Shown here in pieces: positions 8,471 to 17,042 of a stretch of DNA of 64,000 bases (position 1 is the first letter of the stretch; each line of letters opens with the position of its first letter). The stretch is from Brevibacillus agri (GTDB lineage Bacteria; Bacillota; Bacilli; Brevibacillales; Brevibacillaceae), in the NCBI RefSeq assembly GCF_004117055.1, contig NZ_CP026363.1, positions 4,611,001 to 4,675,000 on the forward strand, in the 5' to 3' direction. Position numbers and translations under genes: made by a program. Under the pieces are notes generated by a model. The model saw only the letters and a program-made list of their open reading frames with translations. It was not told where the DNA came from and did no database searches.

Positions 8471-9766
8471 ATGCGGATCAACTTTAAAAACCTGACCGTT
8501 CAGGTTGTGATTGCCATCATCCTCGGGATTATCGTCGGGCATTTTGCTCCCAAGTTCGGCGCAGAACTGAAAGTATTGGCAGATATTTTTGTGAAGCTGA
8601 TTAAAATGGTCATTCCGCCGATTGTGTTTTTCACCGTCGTCAACGGAATCGCGAGCATGGGCGACATGAAAAAGGTCGGGAAGATCGGCGGCAAGGCGCT
8701 GATTTATTTTGAAATCGTTACCACGATCGCGCTCGCCATCGGGCTGCTCGTCGTCAACCTCATCAAACCGGGCGAAGGCTTCGACAAAACGGGCCTGACA
8801 AGCGGCGACGTAAGCAAGTACACAGAGGCGGCTGCGCAGTCGAGCCACGGCTTCGTTGATTTTATCGCCAGCATCATCCCGGAAAACGTCGTCGGTGCCA
8901 TGGCAAAAGGCGAACTGCTTCCTATCCTGTTCTTCGCTGTCCTGTTCGGGCTGTCGCTCGCGGCAATGGGTCCTGCCTCCCAGCCTGTCATCAAGCTGTT
9001 TGACAAGCTGACACACGGATTTTTCGGCGTCGTCAACATGATTATGAAAGTGTCCCCGCTGGCGGCATTCGGTGCAATGGCTTACACGATCGGCAAATTC
9101 GGCATCGACTCTCTTACCCGTCTGGGCCTGCTGATGACAGCGGTGTACATCACCATGTTTTTGTTCATCGTCCTGGTGTTGGGCGGTATCGCCCGCTACT
9201 ACAAATTCAGCATCTTTTCGTTTATCAAATACATTCGCGAAGAAATTTTGCTCGTGCTTGGCACCTCCTCCTCGGAATCTGCACTCCCGCGGATGATGGA
9301 CCGCCTGGAAAAGTACGGCTGCTCCAAATCGGTTGTCGGCCTCGTCGTTCCTACAGGCTATTCGTTCAACCTGGACGGAACCTCGATCTACCTGTCGATG
9401 GCGGCCATGTTCATCGCCCAGGCTTACGGGGTTGACCTCAGCATCTGGCAACAGTTGACGCTGCTCGGCATTTTGATGATTACGTCCAAAGGCGCGGCGG
9501 GCGTGACAGGCTCCGGCTTCATTACGCTGGCGGCTACACTGGCAGCTTTCCCGATGATTCCGGTCGAAGGCATTGCCTTGCTGCTCGGGGTTGACCGCTT
9601 CATGTCCGAGGCGCGTGCGATTACGAACCTGATCGGAAACGGCGTAGCAGCGGTTGTCATCGCCAAACAAGAAGACGAATTCCATCCGGAACGCGTCCAG
9701 CAAGCGAGTGACACGCCAGAGCCAGACTCTGGGCAGGAAGCAGAGAGCAAAGCGATCTTGGCCTAA
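8471..9766 (+). CDS. dctA: dicarboxylate:cation symporter, DAACS family (DctA/DctP-like)
   Basis: This 431-residue polytopic membrane protein belongs to the dicarboxylate/amino acid:cation symporter family. Diagnostic motifs are the first re-entrant hairpin [11 protein letters not shown] (serine-rich), [12 protein letters not shown] in transmembrane 7, and [11 protein letters not shown] with [20 protein letters not shown] in the second hairpin and transmembrane 8. The SSESALPR form and the nearby dctBSR genes favour C4-dicarboxylates over glutamate. It should import succinate, fumarate or malate with protons or sodium. The gene is monocistronic with its own terminator. Confidence 0.85.
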   Translation: MRINFKNLTVQVVIAIILGIIVGHFAPKFGAELKVLADIFVKLIKMVIPPIVFFTVVNGIASMGDMKKVGKIGGKALIYFEIVTTIALAIGLLVVNLIKPGEGFDKTGLTSGDVSKYTEAAAQSSHGFVDFIASIIPENVVGAMAKGELLPILFFAVLFGLSLAAMGPASQPVIKLFDKLTHGFFGVVNMIMKVSPLAAFGAMAYTIGKFGIDSLTRLGLLMTAVYITMFLFIVLVLGGIARYYKFSIFSFIKYIREEILLVLGTSSSESALPRMMDRLEKYGCSKSVVGLVVPTGYSFNLDGTSIYLSMAAMFIAQAYGVDLSIWQQLTLLGILMITSKGAAGVTGSGFITLAATLAAFPMIPVEGIALLLGVDRFMSEARAITNLIGNGVAAVVIAKQEDEFHPERVQQASDTPEPDSGQEAESKAILA

Positions 9767-9800
9767 CAACATGATATGTGCCGCTGCTTCTGGCTATAAC

Positions 9801-9833
9801 ACAAGGGAACCCTTAGGGCGGGTTCCCTTGTTT
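9801..9833 (+). terminator. intrinsic terminator of dctA
   Basis: A stem ACAAGGGAACCC pairs with GGGTTCCCTTGT around a 7-base loop, followed by a short TTT tract. It starts 35 bases after the dctA stop codon. Confidence 0.8.
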
Positions 9834-9927
9834 CGTGACAGGCTCTTCTTTTCTCAGGCAAGTTTTTGACACGGATACACCATCCGCCAAAATTCATGCG
9901 CACTGGTGGAAGAAGGGTGCTCCTTGC

Positions 9928-10182
9928 TCAGTCATGTGGCCATGTCTTGCGCAGGTCCTGCTCGAACTGGCGCAGATGTTTGATCCGCTTCTGCGCAGCC
10001 TGGTATTCCTCCAGCCAGTGCTCCTTTTCCCGCTCGCGGATGATTTCTGCTTTTTTCTCCAGCTCCCGCACCTCATTGCGCAAGGCAATCACGATGTCCA
10101 GCAGCTCATCCATCTCCATGGAGCGCATGTCCTGAATAAAATGCCATTCGGCTTCGGTTAAACGATATTGCTTGTTGGCCAC
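9928..10182 (-). CDS. small coiled-coil protein of unknown function
   Basis: This 84-residue protein starts at GTG 10182 after AAGGGTGATG. It is charged and helical. Residues about 35-80 (VRELEKKAEIIREREKEH and on) form a probable coiled coil, and there is no signal peptide or membrane segment. I do not recognise a family. The ribosome binding site, reasonable codon usage and a long gap to the divergent khtT gene support a real gene. A regulatory or scaffold role is only a guess. Confidence 0.55.
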   Translation of the reverse strand: MANKQYRLTEAEWHFIQDMRSMEMDELLDIVIALRNEVRELEKKAEIIREREKEHWLEEYQAAQKRIKHLRQFEQDLRKTWPHD

Positions 10183-10257
10183 GCTTCATCACCCTTAAAA
10201 AATGTGTCAAATCTGTGCGAATTTGTTGCATCTATGTGAATTTGGATTCATTCCAAA

Positions 10258-10282
10258 AAGCGGATGCCGCTTCGTGTATAAT
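10258..10282 (+). promoter_or_regulatory. khtTU upstream -10 element overlapping an inverted repeat
   Basis: A perfect TATAAT at 10277-10282 is preceded by the inverted repeat AAGCGG-atg-CCGCTT (10258-10272). The repeat occupies the spacer where a repressor or MerR-like activator could sit. No good -35 hexamer is present. The untranslated leader to the khtT start would be about 175 bases and contains no riboswitch that I recognise. Confidence 0.4.
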
Positions 10283-10462
10283 AATGGATAATAGGTACGT
10301 ATGTCGACAATGCCACCGTGCATGCACCGGGATTATTACTAAAATAGCACCAGAATGGTTATAATTCCAAATGATTATCGGCGACATGCAAAAGCGCTCT
10401 TTCGCGCCAAAGAGCGACTACCTAATATAAATTACAGATGTGAATTTGGAGGAGGCTGTTGC

Positions 10463-10960
10463 ATGTTCTCTATTCGAGAAACAGATTTGCCGGGCATCGG
10501 CAGAAAATACCAGGTGGAAACAAAAAGCGGCGATAAGCTGGTCATCGTCATTCACGATGACGGACGCCGGGAAATGTACCATTTTGATCGCGAAGATCCG
10601 GACGACAACATTTCGATGGTGACCCTCGATGATGACGAGGCCCGGCAAATTGCCGCAATCGTCGGCGGGCTGACGTACAAGCCATCCGCTTTGGAAACAG
10701 TCGAGGTCGCATTGGACAAGCTAATGATCGAGTGGTACAAGATCGAACCGGGCGCACGCGCGATCGGCAAGACCATCGGTGAGCTGGACGTGCGACAGGA
10801 GACCGGAGCCACGATCATCGCGGTCATTGAAAAAGATCACAAGCAAACGATCAACCCGGGCCCCGAGTATGTGCTCTGTGCAAGCTCCACTCTAGTTGTA
10901 GCAGGTGAACGAAAGCAGGTGAAGGCGCTCAAGACTATTCTCAGCAACGGGGGTGATTGA
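10463..10960 (+). CDS. khtT: K+/H+ antiporter regulatory subunit (TrkA-C/RCK_C domain)
   Basis: This 165-residue cytoplasmic protein has an N-terminal domain (about 1-70) and an RCK_C/TrkA-C domain (about 75-165, with [21 protein letters not shown]). That is the architecture of KhtT (YhaT), which binds c-di-AMP and gates the KhtU antiporter in Bacillus subtilis. The ATG at 10463 follows GGAGGAGG with good spacing. The frame is open upstream but lacks a ribosome binding site there. The gene ends just before khtU. Confidence 0.85.
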   Translation: MFSIRETDLPGIGRKYQVETKSGDKLVIVIHDDGRREMYHFDREDPDDNISMVTLDDDEARQIAAIVGGLTYKPSALETVEVALDKLMIEWYKIEPGARAIGKTIGELDVRQETGATIIAVIEKDHKQTINPGPEYVLCASSTLVVAGERKQVKALKTILSNGGD

Positions 10961-10962
10961 CC

Positions 10963-12192
10963 TTGGAGCACATCGTGTTTGAAGTCGGCCTTGCGCTCGC
11001 TCTGATAGCCATCGCCGGCTTTCTCTCCATCAAGCTGAAGTTCTCCATCGTCCCTTTTTACATTTTGGTCGGGATGGTCGTCGGTCCGCACGCGCCCGAC
11101 ATCGGCCTGTTCGACCTTCGCTTTATCGACAGCGCTCCGCTCATCGAATTTATGGGCAGAGTCGGGGTGCTTTTTCTATTGTTTTACCTCGGTCTTGAAT
11201 TTTCGGTAGGGCGGCTCGTCAAGGCAGGCCGCTCTATTGCGATTGGCGGCACGATCTACATCGCCATCAACTTTACGCTCGGTCTGCTGTTTGGCTGGGC
11301 TGCCGGCTTTCCGCTCAAGGAAATGCTGATCGTCGCCGGAATCACCACGATTTCCTCCAGCGCGATCGTGGCCAAAGTGCTGGTCGATCTCAAGCGCACC
11401 GCCAATCGCGAAACCGAAATGATTCTCGGCATCATCATGTTCGAGGACATCTTTTTGGCGGTGTACATCTCGATCGTCTCCGGGCTTGTCCTCTCCGGTG
11501 CCACTTCGCTTGGCGGCGTGCTCTCTTCCGCCCTGATCGCGCTGGGCTACATGCTTTTGCTCATCATCGTCGGACGCAAGCTCGTCCCCTTTTTGAACCG
11601 CGCGCTGAACATCAAATCGAACGAAGTGTTCATGATTACGGTGTTCGCCGCCCTGTTTTTGATTGCGGGTTTTTCCGAGACTATCCATGTAGCTGAAGCC
11701 ATCGGCGCACTGCTCGTGGGGCTCGTATTAGCGGAAACACAACATATGAAACGCATCGAACATCTGATACTGCCATTTCGCGACTTTTTCGGCGCCATGT
11801 TTTTCTTCAGCTTCGGGTTGACGATTGATCCCTTGTCGCTCGGGGGAGCCGTCTGGCTGTCCATCGTGGCGGTCATCATCACGCTCGTCGGCAACGTCGC
11901 CGCCGGTCTGCTCGCAGGCCGCAGCGCCGGACTGCCGCCCAAGGCTTCCACGAACATCGGGCTGACAATCGTTTCTCGTGGTGAGTTTTCCATCATCATG
12001 GCTAATCTGGGAAAAGCGGGCGCACTCATGGATATCCTGCAGCCGTTCGCCGCGCTGTACGTGCTGATCCTGGCGATATTAGGCCCTCTTTTGACCAAGG
12101 AATCCAAGCTCATCTACCAGTTGCTGAATGCCGTGCTTCCTCTGGACCGGGGCAGCAAAAGCAAATCGCCGGAAAACAATCCCGGCAACTGA
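10963..12192 (+). CDS. khtU: K+/H+ antiporter, CPA2 family
   Basis: This is an integral membrane protein of about 409 residues in the monovalent cation:proton antiporter-2 family. It has around a dozen hydrophobic segments and the conserved stretches FLLFYLGLEFSVGRL, GITTISSSAIVAKVL and MFFFSFGLTIDP. KhtU expels potassium in exchange for protons and is controlled by KhtT. I chose TTG at 10963 because GGGGGTGA lies at the right distance; TTG at 10957 would be too close. Unlike KefC-type proteins it has no C-terminal RCK domain, which is supplied by KhtT. Confidence 0.85.
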   Translation: MEHIVFEVGLALALIAIAGFLSIKLKFSIVPFYILVGMVVGPHAPDIGLFDLRFIDSAPLIEFMGRVGVLFLLFYLGLEFSVGRLVKAGRSIAIGGTIYIAINFTLGLLFGWAAGFPLKEMLIVAGITTISSSAIVAKVLVDLKRTANRETEMILGIIMFEDIFLAVYISIVSGLVLSGATSLGGVLSSALIALGYMLLLIIVGRKLVPFLNRALNIKSNEVFMITVFAALFLIAGFSETIHVAEAIGALLVGLVLAETQHMKRIEHLILPFRDFFGAMFFFSFGLTIDPLSLGGAVWLSIVAVIITLVGNVAAGLLAGRSAGLPPKASTNIGLTIVSRGEFSIIMANLGKAGALMDILQPFAALYVLILAILGPLLTKESKLIYQLLNAVLPLDRGSKSKSPENNPGN

Positions 12193-12286
12193 TTGAACCG
12201 ATTGCGGATATTCGCAGCTTTCCCAGTCAGGCTGGTGGTGGTTGGCCTTTGCCATCCTTTCACGTTTAACAAAAATGACTGCACGT

Positions 12287-12320
12287 CAGCCTGTTCTCAT
12301 CCAGCGGGCTGCTTTTTTTC
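12287..12320 (+). terminator. intrinsic terminator after khtTU
   Basis: CAGCCTG pairs with CGGGCTG (one G-U) around an 11-base loop and is followed by CTTTTTTTC. It lies 95 bases after the khtU stop. Nothing else recognisable lies between 12193 and 12463. Confidence 0.7.
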
Positions 12321-12463
12321 GCGCTCGCACGAGGTTCTCGTTTTGGCTTTGGAGCTGGTCTTGGGTCAGGCGACGACGCAACTCGCATCCGTACATGAGC
12401 ATGAGAGATAGCCGCCCGCAAAGACCGGCGTCAAAAACGGCCGCTGCGCGTGCCCGCCTGCCT

Positions 12464-13021
12464 TTACTGCATCCCCGCCAGCGTCTTCTCCATCCATTCG
12501 TAGCTCATCGGGCCAATGTACTTTTCGCGGATCACGCCATTGCTGTCGATGAGGAAGCTGGTCGGAATGGAAATGGCCTTGTACGCGCCGGATACGTGCT
12601 TTTCGTCATCGAGCAGCACGGGAAAAGTCATGCCGTACGCCTGGACAAACGCTTCGACATCTTCTGGCTTCGTCTCCGTTGTTGTCAGGTTGACGCCCAG
12701 GATGACAACACCGTTCGCCTTGTTTGCTTCGTAAAACCGCTGCATGTCCGGGATTTCCGCCCGACACGGCGGACACCAGGTCGCCCACAAGTTGACGATG
12801 ACTTTTTTTCCGCGCAAATCGGACAGCTTCACCTTGCCGCCACCGAGCTGCCGCAGCTCAAAGTCTGGCGCCAGGTTGCCTTTTTTCAACCCGATCGGCA
12901 CGCTGCCCGGCTCGCTTGTCGCCGCATTTTCCGCTCCTGTGTCAAGGACGTATGCATCCACGACACCCCACGCCAGCAAGGCGACCAGCACGACAACCGC
13001 CCATATGTGATTACGCTTCAT
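12464..13021 (-). CDS. membrane-anchored thiol-disulfide oxidoreductase (TlpA/ResA-like)
   Basis: This 185-residue protein has an N-terminal signal anchor (about 5-25) and an extracytoplasmic thioredoxin fold. The redox motif is WATWCPPCRAE (C83 and C86) and the cis-proline loop is SIPTSFLID. Proteins of this type (ResA, TlpA, StoA) reduce disulfides outside the membrane, for example on apocytochrome c or spore cortex enzymes; the substrate is not evident here. The ATG at 13021 overlaps the end of the upstream membrane protein gene by 11 bases, so the two are translationally coupled and probably work together. Confidence 0.85.
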   Translation of the reverse strand: MKRNHIWAVVVLVALLAWGVVDAYVLDTGAENAATSEPGSVPIGLKKGNLAPDFELRQLGGGKVKLSDLRGKKVIVNLWATWCPPCRAEIPDMQRFYEANKANGVVILGVNLTTTETKPEDVEAFVQAYGMTFPVLLDDEKHVSGAYKAISIPTSFLIDSNGVIREKYIGPMSYEWMEKTLAGMQ

Positions 13022-13703
13022 CCAACGCCTCTCCTTTCGCTTGGGTGGCGCGCCTGGACAAAAACAGCAGCAGCAGGGCGCAGCCGTAATAAGCGAGCTG
13101 CTCCGCAGAAAGTCCCAGCAGCACCGCTTGGCGAGGCTCGAAGTAAAACAGCACGTAGACCTGCCCGATCGCATACCACATGAGCGGCGCAAGCCAGGCA
13201 GGCAGCTCGGTGAGTGCTTCGCGCACACGTTGCAGCCAGCCGAGGAACAACAGACAGAGCACGAGCTGCTGGCCATGGTACCACACGCCGCCTTTTTCCA
13301 GCAAAGCCGTCAGCAGATGGTGCACGCCAGCCGCAGCCAAAAAGCCGATCGCCATCGCCCAGGCCACGAGCTGGACCGGCAAAGCTTTTTTGCGCACCGT
13401 CACCACGAGGTAGACCGCAACCGCCACGGCTGCCAGCCACGCTCCGCTCTCGCCCCCGGAGAAGTAGAGGATCGACGAAGGATTTTGCAGCATTTGCTCC
13501 AGATGAAACAGCGCATAGCTGAGCTTCCAGACGAGAAAGGCGAGAACGACCGCGTTGCTCAGCAGCTCTGTGATGGCAACTCTTGTCGCCCTCTCTTTTG
13601 GAAACAAAAACGTAATCGCAAGAAAGCCGCTGGCGATGGACACGATCACGGCCAGCGTGCTCATTTTCAACAAAAAGGGACCGATCTGAAAGGCGTCCGA
13701 CAA
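13011..13703 (-). CDS. polytopic membrane protein coupled to a thioredoxin-like protein
   Basis: This protein of about 230 residues has roughly six hydrophobic segments. Its N-terminus (FQIGPFLLKMSTLAV) is reminiscent of prolipoprotein diacylglyceryl transferase, but I do not see the catalytic motif of that enzyme. The start is TTG 13703, set by a strong AAGGAGG at 13711-13718 seven bases upstream. Longer readings starting farther upstream lack such a site. It precedes and overlaps the TlpA-like gene, so it may transfer electrons to it or assist it, which is inference only. Confidence 0.65.
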   Translation of the reverse strand: MSDAFQIGPFLLKMSTLAVIVSIASGFLAITFLFPKERATRVAITELLSNAVVLAFLVWKLSYALFHLEQMLQNPSSILYFSGGESGAWLAAVAVAVYLVVTVRKKALPVQLVAWAMAIGFLAAAGVHHLLTALLEKGGVWYHGQQLVLCLLFLGWLQRVREALTELPAWLAPLMWYAIGQVYVLFYFEPRQAVLLGLSAEQLAYYGCALLLLFLSRRATQAKGEALDEA

Positions 13704-13953
13704 AGCTGTTTCCTCCTTGGAAAAGATGGCTTGCGCTTGAAGGGGTTGCATACCATCTATCACCATATCAGGAAAAGGGGAATAATGGAATGCTCCGGGG
13801 AAATTTGTGTTGCATGGGCGACTTGGCTGTGCCTGCTGCACGAGTTCGGCGCAGTTTCGCGTGCAGCAGGGCAGGAATCATCCCCAAATGACAAACACCA
13901 CCCTCATCAAGTGGCGTTTTTTCAGATGACACCGCTGCTTATTTGTTTTCTGC

Positions 13954-15321
13954 TCAGTCCGAAAGGCTGATCCATTTTCCGGTATGTCCGTCGACGAAGC
14001 CCGGCTCATGGACGAAACGGTACAGAAGCAACGCTTTTGGTTCCTTGGCCTCATCGTCATATTGATTTGACTGGAAGTAGAAAAGTTCAAGCGATTTTTT
14101 CACCGTCTGCTCCGTTTTTTTCGCTGTGGCCACATCCACTCTCTGCGCGTTGTTGTCATCAATCACAGGCGGGAGAGGATGTTCTCCCCGAAAATGACTT
14201 TCTGCGGTGTCCGGATTGACCCTTACTTCAAATGTAGCGTATTCAACCAGAGTCCCTTTATGCAACCAGCTAAATTTGAAACTGTAATCTTTCCAATCAG
14301 CCGATCTCGGTATAATCTCCGGTTCCAGATAGACATGATCTAGTTGATCTTTGAGTGTGGTTTGTAAAAAATGAATTGCCGCGGCCTTCGCCTGCTCCAG
14401 AGTAAACGTTCCTTTTATCCCGTTTCCCTCTTTCGGAGCAGCTACAAGCGGCAAATCTTTCAGGCTCTTGATCGGTTGCTTCGGCTTTGCCAAGGTTCCA
14501 TACTTGTCCACCATCACACCTGAGATCGCATCGACGAATTGGGGGTCGCCCCGCAAATAATCATAGACTAACATATATTTTTGCTTGTATTTCTCTTGCA
14601 AGTTATCAGGCGTTTCCCTATAGTACAAGGTCGGCTCCGCATTTTGCTCCAGAAGTTCCCGCGCTGCCTTTTCTGCCATGATCTTGCTTGCGTCGGGCAC
14701 CTCTCCCTCATACCAGTGCCGCACGAAGTGGAGAAGCTTTCCGTCTCCTCCCAAAACTACGTCAATCGAATTGTTTTTGAAAGGAATGCTGTTTTCAACA
14801 CGTTTAAATTTAATTCCATATCTTGGCGAACCGTATCTCGTATATGTACATTCCTCTGGCTCCATCAGCTTTGCCCGCTCCTCTGAGGGAACGAATTTTG
14901 CAAGAAACTGCAACGCTCTCTCACGGGCCATTTGCTTTTGAATCGGGGGAGCAGTGCCAGCGGGTTTAGTGTCATTGTCGTAACGATCGTAGCTCAACAG
15001 GCGGCTTGAGACAGGATGAATTTTATACGAAATGAACGAACCGTCTGGGTGATGCCAGGCGAGAAACCATGCTCCGTACGGTGTCTTGTCCTCTTCGTAC
15101 GGTTCGAAGTATAATCCGTAAGAATATTGGTAGCCTGCGGGGATATCCATCCATTTCTTCGCCGCTTCTACAGCCTGTTGTTCTGAAAGAAGCTTTGCGG
15201 ATTTTTGCTCAACTGCGTGTACCTGTTGACTCACACCTGCGAAACTGCCCACTGCAAATACGGATAAAAGCGTGAGAATCGACATTCGTTTCCAAAATCT
15301 TTTTCTGCCAGTATGCCTCAT
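13954..15321 (-). CDS. secreted YcdB/YcdC-domain protein
   Basis: This 455-residue protein has a cleavable signal peptide (about 1-36, ending QQVHAVE). Two related halves each begin with a PepSY-like helix (SEQQAVEAAKKWM and TLEQAKAAAIHFL), the organisation of Firmicute YcdB/YcdC-domain exoproteins. The repeat pattern (xSYGLYFEPYEED, YSFKFSWLHKG) resembles propeptide-like beta-strand modules. The biological role of the family is unclear; inhibitory propeptide-like or wall-associated functions have been suggested. It appears monocistronic, and a weak hairpin near 13903-13925 may terminate it. Confidence 0.7.
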   Translation of the reverse strand: MRHTGRKRFWKRMSILTLLSVFAVGSFAGVSQQVHAVEQKSAKLLSEQQAVEAAKKWMDIPAGYQYSYGLYFEPYEEDKTPYGAWFLAWHHPDGSFISYKIHPVSSRLLSYDRYDNDTKPAGTAPPIQKQMARERALQFLAKFVPSEERAKLMEPEECTYTRYGSPRYGIKFKRVENSIPFKNNSIDVVLGGDGKLLHFVRHWYEGEVPDASKIMAEKAARELLEQNAEPTLYYRETPDNLQEKYKQKYMLVYDYLRGDPQFVDAISGVMVDKYGTLAKPKQPIKSLKDLPLVAAPKEGNGIKGTFTLEQAKAAAIHFLQTTLKDQLDHVYLEPEIIPRSADWKDYSFKFSWLHKGTLVEYATFEVRVNPDTAESHFRGEHPLPPVIDDNNAQRVDVATAKKTEQTVKKSLELFYFQSNQYDDEAKEPKALLLYRFVHEPGFVDGHTGKWISLSD

Positions 15322-15460
15322 AATTATCTTCTCCTACTCCTGTTTATCGCTCGTCCCGGTACATCTCATGGGAGCTTGAATGAAAATTGGATGCGCCGAT
15401 AGCTTCATATACTAAATTTTACCATAAAAGAGCATTTCAGGATGCAGTCATCTTTTTCAC

Positions 15461-15501
15461 AAAAAAATAACCCAAGCCCATATGCTGAACAGGCTCAGGT
15501 T
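15461..15501 (-). terminator. terminator of the cobalamin operon
   Basis: On the minus strand AACCTGAGCC pairs over ten positions (two G-U) with GGCTTGGGTT across a 12-base loop, then ATTTTTTTG. It lies 9 bases after the sirC stop codon and is the first strong terminator downstream of the btuR start. Confidence 0.8.
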
Positions 15502-15509
15502 GTTTCCGT

Positions 15510-16163
15510 TCATGTTTCTTCTTGTCTTTCCAGCCATCCCGCGACAACCGCCTCTGCCTCCCGGTCCCTCCGCTCGATCTCCCCGCTTCGGGTCCAGTGC
15601 AAAAAGCGGTCGTCCAACAGCTCTGCCAAAATGGCGCGTTTGTTTGCCGGGCGAAGCTCATCCAGCGCGAGTACGCGGCGGCGCATTTTGCCCAAGAAGA
15701 GCGTGTAGTCCTCGTACTCCGGCCCGATCCACGCTTCCAGTTGGCTGCGCATTTTTTTCGCCAGGCCCGGGTTGTTTCCTCCGGTGGAGATGGCAACGGT
15801 CAGGTCGCCGCGCTCGACTACGGACGGAACCGTAAACGAGCACAGGTCGGGACGGTCTGCCACGTTGATCCACTGCTGCGGCCCGCACGCCTCGTAGACG
15901 GCCAGGTTGACAGCCGGATCGCTGGTCGCCGCGATGACGAGCACGGCGTCCGCGACGTCATCGGGGACGAACGGGCGCAGCCGGAGCGTCAGCTTGCCAG
16001 CTTGCTCCCATTCGCGGATCAACGCTGTGCAGGAGGGACTCACGACGCTGACGGCTGCCCCAGCGGCAAGCAGACTGGCGATTTTCCGCTCCGCGACTTG
16101 CCCGCCGCCGACGACTGCGCAGCGTTTGTTTTCCAGGTTGACCATCATGGCATACGGCCGCAT
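15510..16163 (-). CDS. sirC: precorrin-2 dehydrogenase (siroheme synthase N-terminal type)
   Basis: This 217-residue enzyme has an N-terminal NAD-binding fold with VVGGGQVAERK and the conserved ATSDPAVN and STGGNNPGLAKKMR segments of Met8p/SirC/CysG-N. It oxidises precorrin-2 to sirohydrochlorin, the substrate of the CbiX chelatase in this operon. It lacks a methyltransferase domain, which the separate cobA supplies. The ATG at 16163 follows GGGAGGAGGG. Whether it also has ferrochelatase activity, as in Met8p, is not decided by the sequence. It is the last gene of the operon. Confidence 0.88.
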   Translation of the reverse strand: MRPYAMMVNLENKRCAVVGGGQVAERKIASLLAAGAAVSVVSPSCTALIREWEQAGKLTLRLRPFVPDDVADAVLVIAATSDPAVNLAVYEACGPQQWINVADRPDLCSFTVPSVVERGDLTVAISTGGNNPGLAKKMRSQLEAWIGPEYEDYTLFLGKMRRRVLALDELRPANKRAILAELLDDRFLHWTRSGEIERRDREAEAVVAGWLERQEET

Positions 16164-16253
16164 CCGGCATCCCTCCTCCCAAAATGTTTCAGGCAAACAA
16201 GCGGATGGCTCCTCCGACCGCCTCATCCGCTTGCCCGCCTCGCCTGTCCTGGC

Positions 16254-17042
16254 TTACCCGGGAATCCCCTCGTTCAGACCGAGCGAAGCCTCGAACCAGT
16301 TAATCTTTTCCCGCATTTTCACGACGTCTCCGACGAGAATGATCGCCGGATTGGTGATATGGCTATTTTCTGCCAAGCGCTCCTCGATATCCGCCAACGT
16401 GCCTGTGACGACAGCCTGCTTTGGCAGCGTCCCCCAGGAGATGACGGCGACGGGCGTCTTCGGATCGCGGCCGTGCTTCATCAACTGCGTGCGGATGAGC
16501 GGCAGGTTGGCGACGCCCATGTAAAAAGCAACCGTGTCGATTCCGCCTGCCAGCGCCCGCCATTTTTCCACAGCCAGCTCCGGTTTGTCCTCGCGCAAAT
16601 GCCCCGTCACCACGGCAAACGACGAGCCGTGATCGCGGTGCGTCACCGGGATGCCCGCGTACGCCGAAGCGGCGATTCCTGCCGTCACGCCCGGCACGAT
16701 TTCAAACGCGACGCCGCGTGCAGCGAGATGCTCCGCTTCCTCTCCCGCGCGGCCAAAGACGCACGGATCGCCGCCTTTCAGCCGCACGACGACTTTGCCT
16801 GCCAGCGCCTTTGCGGCCAGCACCTCATTGATCGACTCCTGCCGCATCGTGTGATGATCGGGCAGCTTGCCGCAGTAGATGCGCTCCGCTGTCTCGGGCG
16901 CATGCGCGAGCAAAGCCGGATTCGCCAGCCGATCATAGACGACTACGTCTGCCTTTTGCAGACATTCCAGACCTTTGACGGTAATCAGCTTCGGGTCACC
17001 GGGGCCTGCGCCGACGAGATACACTTTGCCTGCGCCGCTCAT
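16254..17042 (-). CDS. cobA: uroporphyrinogen-III C-methyltransferase
   Basis: This 262-residue SAM-dependent tetrapyrrole methylase has the family landmarks VGAGPGDPKLITVKG at the N-terminus, VVRLKGGDPCVFGRAGEE and EIVPGVTAG. It methylates uroporphyrinogen III at C2 and C7 to give precorrin-2, feeding both siroheme and cobalamin. It overlaps the end of cobT by ATGA and is followed by sirC, so the last two operon genes carry out the first two dedicated steps. A stand-alone SUMT is the usual Bacillus arrangement. Confidence 0.92.
   Translation of the reverse strand: MSGAGKVYLVGAGPGDPKLITVKGLECLQKADVVVYDRLANPALLAHAPETAERIYCGKLPDHHTMRQESINEVLAAKALAGKVVVRLKGGDPCVFGRAGEEAEHLAARGVAFEIVPGVTAGIAASAYAGIPVTHRDHGSSFAVVTGHLREDKPELAVEKWRALAGGIDTVAFYMGVANLPLIRTQLMKHGRDPKTPVAVISWGTLPKQAVVTGTLADIEERLAENSHITNPAIILVGDVVKMREKINWFEASLGLNEGIPG

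Noticed and set aside
8426..9772. Minus-strand 448-codon frame opposite dctA
   Set aside because: Asp/Arg/His-rich antisense composition; dctA on the other strand has unambiguous family motifs.
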